Source: an uncultured Oscillospiraceae bacterium (GTDB taxonomy: Bacteria > Bacillota > Clostridia > Oscillospirales > Ruminococcaceae). Taken from it: a stretch of DNA of 13,362 bases. Location of the stretch: NCBI GenBank assembly GCA_900548355.1, contig URKR01000041.1, forward strand, positions 1 to 13,362. The letters run 5' to 3'. The stretch's first letter is position 1. Each line of letters starts with the position of its first letter. The notes beneath the pieces were generated by a model. That model was not told the DNA's origin, did no database searches, and was given only the letters and a program-made list of their open reading frames with translations. Position numbers and translations under genes: made by a program. This document shows positions 1-6,932 of this stretch, in pieces.

Positions 1-120
1 GGCCGGCGTGGGGGACGCCGTAGGCGCGGCGGTGGGCGCCGCGCCCGAGGACGCCGGCGCGCCCGCACAGCCGACGAGCAGCGCCGCGGCGGCCGCAAGG
101 GTCAAGATGCGTTGTTTCAT
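1..120 (-). CDS. Lipoprotein, N-terminal fragment (runs off window)
   Basis: The first 40 codons of a leftward gene are present and the rest lies outside the window. The protein starts MKQRILTLAAAAALLVGC, a classic lipoprotein signal peptide: basic start, Ala/Leu core and lipobox LVGC with Cys18 as the lipidation site. An Ala/Ser/Thr/Pro-rich linker follows, like the one in the DUF3048 lipoprotein encoded just upstream. A GAGG Shine-Dalgarno site lies about 7 bases before the ATG at 120. The mature domain is not visible, so function is unknown. A second DUF3048 protein is a reasonable guess from position and linker style, but that is inference. A terminator separates it from the gene upstream, and I see no promoter of its own. 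Confidence 0.8.
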   Translation of the reverse strand, partial: MKQRILTLAAAAALLVGCAGAPASSGAAPTAAPTASPTPA

Positions 121-161
121 AAAAAGCCTCGTGTGAAAAGGGTGGGGCCGCAGTCGGGAAC

Positions 162-206
162 AAAAACGGCGCACGACACCGCCCGGTGGGCGGCGGCTGT
201 GCGCCG
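162..206 (-). terminator. Intrinsic terminator of the DUF3048 gene
   Basis: Read leftward, an 8-bp outer stem (CGGCGCAC/GTGCGCCG on the plus strand, 167-174 with 199-206) encloses a CCGCCC/GGGCGG inner stem with a 3-base loop. A run of five U follows (plus-strand A at 162-166). It lies 68 bases beyond the DUF3048 stop and 42 bases before the next lipoprotein start, so it should limit read-through into that gene. Confidence 0.75.
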
Positions 207-273
207 TGGCGGCCCTGTGCGGGAACCGCGGAACTCTTTGCCGGCGCGTGCCGGGGGATTGGGTGGTGCGGGG

Positions 274-1539
274 TTACTCGGCCAGTTCTACTTCCTCGCC
301 GCCGGTGGCCGTGCCGGTTGCAGCCAGGTCAAAGCTGCTGAGCAGGCCGGTCTGCAGGCTGCCGGCTTCGTCGATATCGACGACGGTCACATAGCTCTTG
401 CCGATGTTGACTTCGAGCGGGATGTCACTGCACTTGCCGTCCTCGGTCAGGTAATACAGGCGCAGCGCTTCGAGCGGGGTGCCCTTCTGCCAGTAGATCT
501 TTTCGACCTTGCCGCCGTAGGCGTAGTAACCGATACCGCCGTCGCCGTAGTTGACGTTCTGCACATCATGGGAATCGCCGGCATAGGCCGCCATATCGGT
601 GTAGAGGACAATCACGTTGGTGAAGGCCAGCTGCTGGTTGTTGAGCTCGTCCACCGTATCCTTCCAGGTGCCGTCTGTGTAGTACTGCTGCATCTTGTAG
701 GTGGTGGTGCCGGCGTCATACAGGAAACGGGTCTTGTAAGTCGGCGCGGAGTGGACGATCTCGACATATTCGCCGTCCTGCACAACCGGGCCGTAGCTGT
801 CGCTGTAGGCGCTGTCCAGGCTGTTCGAAAGGTCGCGCACCGGGTTTTCCTGCCGGTAATCGACAAAATTGAAGAAGGTGGAGTTGTACTCGCGGTTCAT
901 ATCGACGCCGTTGTCGTTGATATAGGCCGCGATGTTCTCGCCGCTCGTGTACATCGTGTGCTCGAGCGGGAGGGTGCCGGCATTGTAGCTCTCACCGGCC
1001 CAGTTCACGCGGTTGTAATCGCGGTAGCCGTTCGCGCCGTCGTTGTTGTTGAGCAGGCCGTAGTCATACTCGTTGGCGTACTGCTCCATAAAAACGCTCT
1101 GGCCTTCGTGGACGTAGAGGGCCTGCCAGGGCAGGATGAGCTGGAAGAACTGGTCACGACCGGAGCGGACGGGCCCGATTTCCTGGATGTCATTGTAATC
1201 GTTGAAGAGGGCCATAAAGCGGGTGATGCCGCCTTCGACCTTGATCTCAAACAGCATCTGGGCGGCCGAAAGCCCGCGCTGCGGGCGGGCGCGCACGATG
1301 TTGTTGACCATGACGGCGGTGATGCGCTGGCCCTGCGGGTAGTCGGCGTCGCGGGCTTCACCGGTCAGCACATTGGCCTCATAGGGGGGCAGGGTCGGGG
1401 TGGGGGCGGGGGTAGACTCAGCGGCAGGGGCGGTGGATGCCGCCCCGGAGCTGGTCACAATGCCCTGGTCGCGCGCGCAGGATGCGAGCATCGTGCAGGC
1501 CATCAGCCCGGCCAGCACACTCAGGAAGATACGCTTCAT
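274..1539 (-). CDS. DUF3048 domain lipoprotein (YerB-like)
   Basis: A secreted lipoprotein of 421 residues, anchored on the outer face of the membrane. The signal peptide ends in lipobox LASC with Cys21, followed by an Ala/Ser/Thr/Pro linker to about residue 50. The DUF3048 fold then begins: AVMVNNIVRARPQRGLS, FEIKVEGGITRFMALF and IGPVRSGRDQF closely match the family's conserved N-terminal blocks, and the C-terminal half (about 250-400) is the usual second, beta-rich domain. The family's biochemical role is not known; YerB of Bacillus belongs to it. The ATG at 1539 is preferred over the in-frame ATG at 1557 because AGAGGA (1546-1551) sits at the right distance only for 1539. It has its own promoter upstream and a terminator downstream, so it is probably a monocistronic unit. 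Confidence 0.85.
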   Translation of the reverse strand: MKRIFLSVLAGLMACTMLASCARDQGIVTSSGAASTAPAAESTPAPTPTLPPYEANVLTGEARDADYPQGQRITAVMVNNIVRARPQRGLSAAQMLFEIKVEGGITRFMALFNDYNDIQEIGPVRSGRDQFFQLILPWQALYVHEGQSVFMEQYANEYDYGLLNNNDGANGYRDYNRVNWAGESYNAGTLPLEHTMYTSGENIAAYINDNGVDMNREYNSTFFNFVDYRQENPVRDLSNSLDSAYSDSYGPVVQDGEYVEIVHSAPTYKTRFLYDAGTTTYKMQQYYTDGTWKDTVDELNNQQLAFTNVIVLYTDMAAYAGDSHDVQNVNYGDGGIGYYAYGGKVEKIYWQKGTPLEALRLYYLTEDGKCSDIPLEVNIGKSYVTVVDIDEAGSLQTGLLSSFDLAATGTATGGEEVELAE

Positions 1540-1607
1540 ACGCAGTCCTCTTTTCATTTATTTTTCTCAGACGATACATACCGCCAGCGGCGGCGAAAGC
1601 TAACTCT

Positions 1608-1636
1608 ATTGTACTTTCTTTTGTCTTTTTTGTAAA
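1608..1636 (-). promoter_or_regulatory. SigA-type promoter for the DUF3048 gene
   Basis: On the minus strand TTTACA (1631-1636) and TACAAT (1608-1613) are separated by exactly 17 bases. Both hexamers match consensus at 5 of 6 positions, and transcription should begin near 1601. It lies between the DUF624 stop and the DUF3048 start. Confidence 0.75.
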
Positions 1637-1652
1637 GCCGCCGGCCCAGATT

Positions 1653-2465
1653 TTACATCCGGGAATCCTCTTCATTTGCGGCGTCAAGCTGTTCTTCGCG
1701 CATCTTTTTGATCGTGCTTTCGATGTTAAAGCTCTTTTCAAGCGCCGGGTAGATCATGAGGTACGCAATGACCATCGGCAGCCAGAAATTGGTAAACGGC
1801 AAAATGTAAAGCGACAGCGGGAAGAACAGCAAAAACGCCCCCCAATACGCCGCCAGCACCACAATGCCGCCGATGCTGCGCGGCAGGAAGCCCAAAAACA
1901 GCAGCACAGCGTTTCTCAAAACGCCGAGCAAAGGCAGGTCGATCAGCGCAATCTGGGGGAAGATGTACAAAAACAGCCCGGTGGAAAGCAGAACCCCCAC
2001 TATAAAGATCACAACGCTGACCAGCGTGATCTCCATGCTTTCGACATGGAAAAAGGTAAAGATCTGCATGCCGAAGATCAGCCCGCAGAGCATGCCGGGC
2101 AGCAGCGTGGCTTTCCAGTTGCGCTTCCAGGCACGGCGGTAGGTGGTCCACCAGTAGCCGGGTTCATCCCGCAGGCTGCGCAGCACCGTATCGGCCAGGC
2201 CGCACATTTGCGGGGCGGCGATCATCCCGCCAATGATGCCGGCCGCCAGCACAAAGATCACCGCGTGGGTGGCAATGGCCATCACCATCAGCACCAGGAA
2301 CGGGACCGCGCCCAGCAGGGTGAGGAAACCAGCCTTGAAGAAGGGCCACAGATCCCGCCCGAGGATTTCAATCAGGCGGGCGAAGCCTTTTTTGCGGGGT
2401 TCATCCGGCCGCACACCGGGGCCGGGACGGTTGTAACTGCCAAACAGTCCAGAAAAAATCGACAT
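1653..2465 (-). CDS. DUF624 family (YesL-like) integral membrane protein
   Basis: A 270-residue membrane protein of the DUF624/YesL type. After a hydrophilic, Pro/Gly-rich start of about 45 residues it has roughly five to six hydrophobic spans. Examples are FLTLLGAVPFLVLMVMAI, AVIFVLAAGIIGGMIAAP, GMLCGLIFGMQIFTFF, ITLVSVVIFIVGVLL and GGIVVLAAYWGAFLLF. The block with paired Trp and basic residues (GYWWTTYRRAWKRNWKA) between the second and third spans is typical of the family. The C-terminus is charged and cytoplasmic-looking. YesL-like proteins often sit near carbohydrate-use genes, but their function is not established and nothing here narrows it. ATG 2465 is chosen over the upstream in-frame TTG at 2489 because AAAGGAG (2472-2478) lies 6-8 bases before it. 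A promoter precedes it. Confidence 0.8.
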   Translation of the reverse strand: MSIFSGLFGSYNRPGPGVRPDEPRKKGFARLIEILGRDLWPFFKAGFLTLLGAVPFLVLMVMAIATHAVIFVLAAGIIGGMIAAPQMCGLADTVLRSLRDEPGYWWTTYRRAWKRNWKATLLPGMLCGLIFGMQIFTFFHVESMEITLVSVVIFIVGVLLSTGLFLYIFPQIALIDLPLLGVLRNAVLLFLGFLPRSIGGIVVLAAYWGAFLLFFPLSLYILPFTNFWLPMVIAYLMIYPALEKSFNIESTIKKMREEQLDAANEEDSRM

Positions 2466-2499
2466 GGTCGAGGCTCCTTTTTTTACCAAAGTACTTTTT

Positions 2500-2528
2500 A
2501 TTGTAACAAAACCGCACCAAGTTTACAA
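2500..2528 (-). promoter_or_regulatory. SigA-type promoter for the DUF624 gene
   Basis: On the minus strand TTGTAA (2523-2528) and TACAAT (2500-2505) have a 17-base spacer. It lies directly downstream of the rny terminator, so the DUF624 gene starts its own transcript about 30 bases before its ATG. Confidence 0.7.
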
Positions 2529-2538
2529 GGGCGGGTTT

Positions 2539-2572
2539 AAAGAAAACCGCCCCGCCGGATTGGGCGGGGCGG
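2539..2572 (-). terminator. Intrinsic terminator of rny
   Basis: A perfect 10-bp GC stem (CCGCCCCGCC at 2547-2556 with GGCGGGGCGG at 2563-2572) has a 6-base loop. Read leftward it is followed by TTTTCTTT. It starts five bases after the rny stop codon. Confidence 0.88.
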
Positions 2573-2577
2573 AAAAA

Positions 2578-4131
2578 TTATTTGGCGTATTCGGTGGCGC
2601 GGCTTTCGCGGATCACGCTGACCTTGATCTGGCCCGGGTAATCGAGCTCATCTTCAATCTTTTTCGCAATGCTGCGCGCCAGCAGGATGACTTCGTCATC
2701 GCCGACCTTGTCGGGCTGAACCAGGATGCGCACCTCGCGCCCGGCCTGCACGGCGTAAGAACTTTCAACCCCTTCAAACCCGTTGCAGAGGCTTTCCAGC
2801 GTTTCAAGCCGCTTGATATAGCTTTCCATGTTTTCGCGGCGGGCGCCGGGGCGGGCCGCGCTGATTGCGTCGGCCGCCATAATGACAAAGGCCAGACCGC
2901 TCTTGGGTTCCACATCGCCGTGGTGCGCTTCGATCGCATGGATCACGGCGGGGTTTTCACGGTATTTCTTACAGATATCGACACCGATCTGGACATGGCT
3001 GCCCTCGATCTCATGGTCAAGCGCTTTGCCGATGTCATGCAGCAGGCCGGCGCGGCGCGCCTGCTGCACGTTCAGGCCGAGCTCGCCGGCCATCAGCCCC
3101 GCCAGCCAGGCGACTTCCAGGCTGTGGGACAGCACGTTCTGGCCGTAGCTCGTGCGGTACTTGAGCCGGCCGATCAGCTTGACAAGGTCGGGGTGCAGGC
3201 TGTGGATGCCAAGGTCCATCACCGCCTTTTCGCCTTCCCGCTTCATCTGCAGTTCCAGTTCGCGGCGGCATTTTTCCACCGTTTCCTCAATGCGGGCAGG
3301 GTGGATACGGCCGTCGGCAATCAGGCGTTCCAGCGCCATGCGGGCGATTTCGCGCCGGGTCTGGTCAAAGCTTGAAAGGGTGATGGCTTCGGGGGTATCG
3401 TCAATAATCAGGTCGCAGCCGGTCGCAGTTTCCAGCGCGCGGATGTTGCGCCCTTCGCGGCCAATGATGCGGCCCTTCATCTCGTCGCTGGGCAGCGGCA
3501 CCACGCTGACGGTGGCTTCGCTGGTGGCGTCGGCCGCGCAGCGGGCAATGGCCTGGCCGATGATCTCACGCGCAAGGTTGTCGCACTCGTCCTTCATGTT
3601 GGCCTGGTAAGCCGCGATCCGCATCGCCTTTTCGTGGGTCAGCTCGTCGTCGATCTGTTTGAGCAGCACGGCGCGGGCGTCTTCCTGGGTCATGGCGGCG
3701 ATGGTCTCGAGCTTTTCGACCTGGCGCAGCTTGAGCTGTTCAAGCTCATCAAGCCGGGCGTCGGCCAGGGCGCTGCGCTTTTTGAGGTCTTCCTCTTTGC
3801 GCTCCATCGCGGCGGTGCGCTTGTCCAGCGCCTCCTCCTTCTGGTCCATGCGGCGTTCCTGGCGGCTGATCTCAGCACGGCGGTCCTTGATTTCTTTGTC
3901 GGCTTCGGATTTGAGCCTGAAGGCCTCGTCCTTTGCTTCGACGATGGTCTCCTTGCGTTTCTGTTCGGCGGATTTGATGGCGTCGTTGACAATCCGCTTG
4001 GCTTCTTCCTCGGCAGAACCGAGCTTGGCTTCCGCGGTGCGCTTGCGGTAGGTCATGCCGGCATAAAAACCGGCCGCCCCGAACGCAACGGCAACAACGA
4101 CGACCACCAACACCGTTAAGATGGTGGGCAT
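2578..4131 (-). CDS. rny: Ribonuclease Y
   Basis: Membrane-anchored endoribonuclease that starts mRNA decay in Firmicutes. The 517-residue length matches the family (about 520). In order it shows one N-terminal transmembrane helix (about 4-26), a long charged coiled coil (about 30-195), a KH RNA-binding domain with [12 protein letters not shown] (about 220-231), and an HD metal-dependent phosphohydrolase domain. The HD residues are all present: HSLEVA (His336), LLHDIGK (His365-Asp366), the His pair in EAHHGD (403-404), and Asp421 in [10 protein letters not shown] 4131 is used because GAGGAG (4141-4146) ends 9 bases before it; the in-frame TTG at 4138-4140 touches the Shine-Dalgarno site and cannot be the start. 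The gene has its own terminator and a long leader from a promoter near 4443-4471. No feature is missing or broken. Confidence 0.97.
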   Translation of the reverse strand: MPTILTVLVVVVVAVAFGAAGFYAGMTYRKRTAEAKLGSAEEEAKRIVNDAIKSAEQKRKETIVEAKDEAFRLKSEADKEIKDRRAEISRQERRMDQKEEALDKRTAAMERKEEDLKKRSALADARLDELEQLKLRQVEKLETIAAMTQEDARAVLLKQIDDELTHEKAMRIAAYQANMKDECDNLAREIIGQAIARCAADATSEATVSVVPLPSDEMKGRIIGREGRNIRALETATGCDLIIDDTPEAITLSSFDQTRREIARMALERLIADGRIHPARIEETVEKCRRELELQMKREGEKAVMDLGIHSLHPDLVKLIGRLKYRTSYGQNVLSHSLEVAWLAGLMAGELGLNVQQARRAGLLHDIGKALDHEIEGSHVQIGVDICKKYRENPAVIHAIEAHHGDVEPKSGLAFVIMAADAISAARPGARRENMESYIKRLETLESLCNGFEGVESSYAVQAGREVRILVQPDKVGDDEVILLARSIAKKIEDELDYPGQIKVSVIRESRATEYAK

Positions 4132-4442
4132 ACGTTTCAACTCCTCAACAGTTAGGTTGGGGCGCTACCGGGAACGGGGCGTGATTTTCTTTGATTGAGT
4201 TGTCATTTCCAGCAGGCTGGCGGCTGTATCGCAACGCAAATACAAGGCCTGCCCCACCCGGGGGCAAGCGGAGAAAAACATCGATGCAGCGTATCAACAA
4301 CAAAGGCAGCCGGTCCGTGCCGGTTCTGCCGGTTCTATACCAAATCAATCGGGCACCCGCCTTGGCAGCGGCCCTGCGGCAGGCCCCTGGCTTAACAAAA
4401 AGCTTGTGCATAAAGGGGAACCTGCCGATATATTCTATGTAT
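4132..4442 (-). other. Long untranslated leader of rny
   Basis: About 300 bases separate the predicted start of transcription (near 4436) from the rny ATG. I see no convincing gene in it. Visible elements are a TGCCCC/GGGGCA hairpin (4250-4266), a short tandem repeat of TGCCGGTTC (4318-4335) and the Shine-Dalgarno site at 4141-4146. No terminator-like structure and no known riboswitch motif is recognisable. The leader assignment depends on the promoter call. Confidence 0.45.
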
Positions 4443-4471
4443 AGTTTATATGGGTTTTGTACCATTGTCAA
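4443..4471 (-). promoter_or_regulatory. SigA-type promoter for rny
   Basis: On the minus strand a perfect TTGACA (4466-4471) is followed after 17 bases by TAAACT (4443-4448), matching 4 of 6. A TATAAA at a shorter spacing overlaps it. It is divergent from the thrS promoter, with 65 bases between the two -35 boxes. Confidence 0.6.
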
Positions 4472-4536
4472 GAAAGTGTTACAAATTTTTGAAGCGGGGC
4501 GGACGAAAACAGCCGCCCGCAACCCCCGCCAGGCTC

Positions 4537-4565
4537 TTGACTTTCGTTTTCCTGCGGTGTATAGT
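4537..4565 (+). promoter_or_regulatory. SigA-type promoter for the thrS T-box leader
   Basis: TTGACT (4537-4542), a 17-base spacer and TATAGT (4560-4565) give 5 of 6 consensus matches in each box. Transcription should begin near 4572, about 15 bases before the first T-box helix. Confidence 0.8.
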
Positions 4566-4571
4566 AAAGCC

Positions 4572-4838
4572 AACATCCCGCAAAAGCGTTGATGCGGACA
4601 AACCGGCGGAGCCCCGACCAGCAGAGAGGGCCGCCCGTACCGCAAGGTACGGTGCTGCAAGCGGCCTTGGCCTACACCCCGCCTTACCACCGCAGAGCGC
4701 GGGGGCGAACCCCCGCCGGGCCGGCCCGTTACAGCCGCCATTGAGCGGGGCAGCGTTTTTGGATGCGCTGCCCAATCCGGGTGGAACCGTGGAGCCTTTC
4801 GCTTCACCCCGCAAGACAGGCGGGGTGGAGCGTTTTTT
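4572..4838 (+). promoter_or_regulatory. T-box riboswitch (threonine) controlling thrS
   Basis: The leader senses uncharged tRNA-Thr and lets transcription continue into thrS. Stem I starts with the kink-turn-like GATGCGGACAAA (4591-4602), its base pairing GCG 4586-4588 with CGC 4698-4700 and CGG 4595-4597 with CCG 4690-4692. The apex carries AGAGAG (4623-4628) opposite GGTGCTGCAAG (4651-4661), the usual interdigitated-loop elements, with an added CCGTACC/GGTACGG hairpin capped by GCAA. The specifier loop lies between helices CCAG/TTGG and GGCGG/CCGCC; its 3' strand CCTACACC (4671-4678) contains ACC, and also ACA, both threonine triplets. Stem III is an 8-bp helix (4748-4755 with 4766-4773). 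The T-box core GGGTGGAACCGTGG (4779-4792) is close to consensus and is followed by the terminator. Identity of the element is firm; the exact specifier register is inferred. Confidence 0.93.
4800..4838 (+). terminator. T-box attenuator terminator
   Basis: A 13-bp stem (4800-4812 with 4820-4832, one G-U pair) has a 7-base loop and ends in six T (4833-4838). CACCCC in its 5' arm can instead pair with GGGTG at the start of the T-box core, which would form the antiterminator. It lies 30 bases before the thrS ATG. Confidence 0.9.
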
Positions 4839-4868
4839 ATTTTCTACCAACAATGCAAGGAGGTTTCC

Positions 4869-6650
4869 ATGAAAATCATCTACAAAGACGGCGCCGTTGC
4901 CGAGTGCCCGCAGGACCAGGAACTGCATGTGCTGCGCCATTCGGCAGCCCACATCATGGCGCAGGCCATCAAGCGGCTGTACCCGCAGGCGGATTTTGCC
5001 TTCGGCCCTGCGACCGAGAACGGCTTTTACTATGACGTTGATCTCGGCGATACCAAACTGACCGACGAGGATCTGGCCCGCATTGAGGCCGAGATGAAGA
5101 AGATCTGCAAGGAAAACCTGCCCATCAAGCCCTTCATCCTGCCGCGGGACGAAGCGATCAAGCTCATGCAGGAGCGGGGCGAAAACTACAAGATCGAGCA
5201 TATTGCAGACCTGGCCGACGAGACAGAGTTCAGCTTCTACCAGCAGGGCGAGTATGTCGATATGTGCATCGGGCCCCACCTGACCTACACCAAGGCGCTC
5301 AAAGCCTTCAAGATCACCCAGCAGAGCGGCGCGTACTGGAAAAACGACAAAGAAAACAAGATGCTGACCCGCATCAACGGCGTCGCCTTCCACAACCAGG
5401 AGGAGCTCGAAGCCTGGGAGAAGGAACAGCAGGAAGCCCGCGAGCGCGACCACCGCAAGATCGGCAAGGAGATGCGGCTGTTCATGACCGACGACCTGGT
5501 CGGCCGCGGCCTGCCGATGTTTTTGCCCAACGGCTACACCGTCTGGCAGGAGCTCGAGAACTATATTAAAGAGAAAGAGCGCGCCCGCGGCTACCAGCAC
5601 GTCATGACCCCCTGCATCGGCACCGTGAACCTGTACAAAACCTCCGGCCACTGGGATCATTACCGCGAGAATATGTTCCCCGCGATGGAGATGGAGGGCG
5701 AGGACTATGTGCTGCGGCCGATGAACTGCCCGCATCACATGATGATCTATGCCAACCGGCCGCATTCCTACCGCCAGCTGCCGATCCGCATCGGCGAGGT
5801 GGCGCACGACTTCCGGTATGAATCCTCCGGCACCCTCAAGGGCATCGAGCGCGCGCGGCATTTCTGCCAGAATGACGCCCACCTGTTTGTGACGCCCGAC
5901 CAGATCAAGAGCGAGGTCGCAAACGTCTGCGACCTGATCTTCGATGTCTACAAGGATTTCCACATCACCGATTACCGCTGCGTGCTCTCGCTGCGCGACC
6001 CCAACGACAAGAAGAAGTACCACGACGACGACGCGATGTGGGAACACGCCGAGAGCGCTCTGCGTGAGGTGCTGACCGAGCTCGGCATCCAGTTCACCGA
6101 GGAGATCGGCGAGGCCGCCTTCTACGGCCCGAAGCTCGACGTCAATGTCAAGCCGGCTGTCGGGGCGGAGTACACCCTTTCGACCTGCCAGCTCGACTTC
6201 TGCCTGCCGGCCAAGTTCCAGCTGACCTATGTCGATTCCGACGGCAGCGAGAAAACCCCGGTCGTGCTGCACCGCGCGATCCTCGGCTCGCTTGACCGGT
6301 TCATGGCCTACCTGATTGAGGAGACCAAGGGCCGTTTCCCGACCTGGCTTGCCCCGACCCAGGTCAAGGTGCTGCCGGTTTCGGAAAAAACGATGGACTA
6401 CGCCCGCAAGGTCTACGAAGCGCTGTTTGACGCCGGCGTCCGGGTGGTGCTGGACGAATCGAATGAGAAGATCGGCTACAAGATCCGCGAAGCCCAGCAG
6501 GTGGACCGCGCGCCGTATATGCTTGTCATCGGCGCGAAGGAAGCCGAGGCCGGCAACGTCAGCGTCCGCAACCGCCAGGGCGAAACCACCGCGATGGGTC
6601 TCGACGACTTCGTCGCCAAAGTGACCGAGGAAATCAAGACCCGGACCTAA
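4869..6650 (+). CDS. thrS: Threonyl-tRNA synthetase lacking most of TGS domain
   Basis: Class II synthetase that joins threonine to tRNA-Thr in the cytoplasm. The 593 residues are shorter than the roughly 640 of E. coli ThrRS. Residues 1-18 keep only the first hairpin of the TGS domain, and the chain then enters the editing domain directly. Editing residues His24, His28, Cys133 and His137 are present (HSAAH and CIGPH), so Ser-tRNA-Thr editing is probably intact. The catalytic core (about 195-490) has motif 2 with Arg316 and the zinc ligands Cys287, His338 and His468. The C-terminal anticodon-binding domain (about 493-593) is complete. Compared with E. coli numbering, the editing residues are all shifted by 49, so the loss is confined to the TGS domain. 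AAGGAGG (4857-4863) sits 5 bases before the ATG. Expression is controlled by the T-box leader. Confidence 0.97.
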   Translation: MKIIYKDGAVAECPQDQELHVLRHSAAHIMAQAIKRLYPQADFAFGPATENGFYYDVDLGDTKLTDEDLARIEAEMKKICKENLPIKPFILPRDEAIKLMQERGENYKIEHIADLADETEFSFYQQGEYVDMCIGPHLTYTKALKAFKITQQSGAYWKNDKENKMLTRINGVAFHNQEELEAWEKEQQEARERDHRKIGKEMRLFMTDDLVGRGLPMFLPNGYTVWQELENYIKEKERARGYQHVMTPCIGTVNLYKTSGHWDHYRENMFPAMEMEGEDYVLRPMNCPHHMMIYANRPHSYRQLPIRIGEVAHDFRYESSGTLKGIERARHFCQNDAHLFVTPDQIKSEVANVCDLIFDVYKDFHITDYRCVLSLRDPNDKKKYHDDDAMWEHAESALREVLTELGIQFTEEIGEAAFYGPKLDVNVKPAVGAEYTLSTCQLDFCLPAKFQLTYVDSDGSEKTPVVLHRAILGSLDRFMAYLIEETKGRFPTWLAPTQVKVLPVSEKTMDYARKVYEALFDAGVRVVLDESNEKIGYKIREAQQVDRAPYMLVIGAKEAEAGNVSVRNRQGETTAMGLDDFVAKVTEEIKTRT

Positions 6651-6696
6651 AAAAGCCCCGCCCTCCCCCTTTTACAAATTCTTTACCCCGTCCACC

Positions 6697-6725
6697 TTGA
6701 CTTTGGGGGGATGTTGTGATAAGGT
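6697..6725 (+). promoter_or_regulatory. Candidate promoter between thrS and the MATE gene
   Basis: TTGACT (6697-6702) and TAAGGT (6720-6725) have a 17-base spacer. The -10 box matches consensus at only 3 positions but carries the extended TG at 6717-6718. GATAAG at 6718-6723 is an alternative -10 with a short spacer. Transcription would start near 6732. Confidence 0.45.
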
Positions 6726-6731
6726 AGGAAC

Positions 6732-6827
6732 GTTGCGCGGAGGGCAAGTCGTTCTGGAGAAAATACACTCGAAATGACAAGCCGGATAAGGCACAGGCTG
6801 AGACGCCTGCCTTGTCCGGCTTTTTTT
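6732..6827 (+). ncRNA. Possible small RNA or attenuated leader of the MATE gene
   Basis: About 96 bases lie between a plausible promoter and a very strong terminator, with no credible reading frame. The 5' part can fold as TTGC/GCAA (6733-6736 with 6744-6747), extended by GAACG/CGTTC (6728-6732 with 6750-6754) if transcription starts slightly earlier. This presents GCGGAGG in the loop. A mostly single-stranded, A-rich stretch (6757-6778) follows, and then the terminator hairpin. I cannot match it to a known RNA family. It could be a free small RNA or a leader that controls read-through into the exporter gene. Confidence 0.4.
6779..6827 (+). terminator. Strong intrinsic terminator upstream of the MATE gene
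   Basis: A 15-bp stem (6779-6793 with 6808-6822, one G-U pair) extends through a CA bulge into GGC/GCC around a TGAGAC loop and ends in seven T (6821-6827). It is the first terminator after thrS (129 bases past its stop), so it may end thrS transcripts as well as any RNA starting at 6732. Confidence 0.9.
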
Positions 6828-6884
6828 GACCCAGCGCACAAACTCAAATGCCGACCGGATATTCCTGACCGGGGCGGCCAGGCC

Positions 6885-6900
6885 CTGCGCTGCGGCGCAG
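6885..6900 (+). other. Hairpin in the MATE leader
   Basis: CTGCGC and GCGCAG form a perfect 6-bp stem with a TGCG tetraloop. It ends 18 bases before the Shine-Dalgarno site and has no T run, so it is not a terminator. It may be only an mRNA leader hairpin. Confidence 0.4.
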
Positions 6901-6932
6901 AGTGCACAAAATATAAATGGAGGGAACGGGAA

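Noticed and set aside
112..1635. Long rightward open frame (507 codons) over the DUF3048 gene
   Set aside because: It is the antisense shadow of a GC-rich gene with clear domain matches. Its product is a low-complexity Val/Ala/Gly/Asp sequence with no ribosome site.
4318..4335. Tandem TGCCGGTTC as a CRISPR or integration repeat
   Set aside because: There are only two adjacent 9-base copies, with no spacers and no cas or integrase gene in the window.
4145..4807. Leftward 220-codon and rightward 133-codon frames in the rny-thrS intergenic region
   Set aside because: They cross promoters and T-box helices, have unconvincing composition and lack ribosome sites.
4479..6272. Leftward open frame of 597 codons opposite thrS
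   Set aside because: It is antisense to the complete ThrRS and runs through the T-box leader; codon bias produces the open frame.
6796..6803. GGCTGAGA, as in TPP riboswitches
   Set aside because: It lies in the apex of the terminator hairpin, and the second TPP half (ACCTGAT...GCGTAGGGA) is absent.
6774..6932. Upstream in-frame start for the MATE gene (506 codons)
   Set aside because: The extension translates the terminator hairpin. The ATG at 6933 has a GGAGGG site and gives the normal family length.
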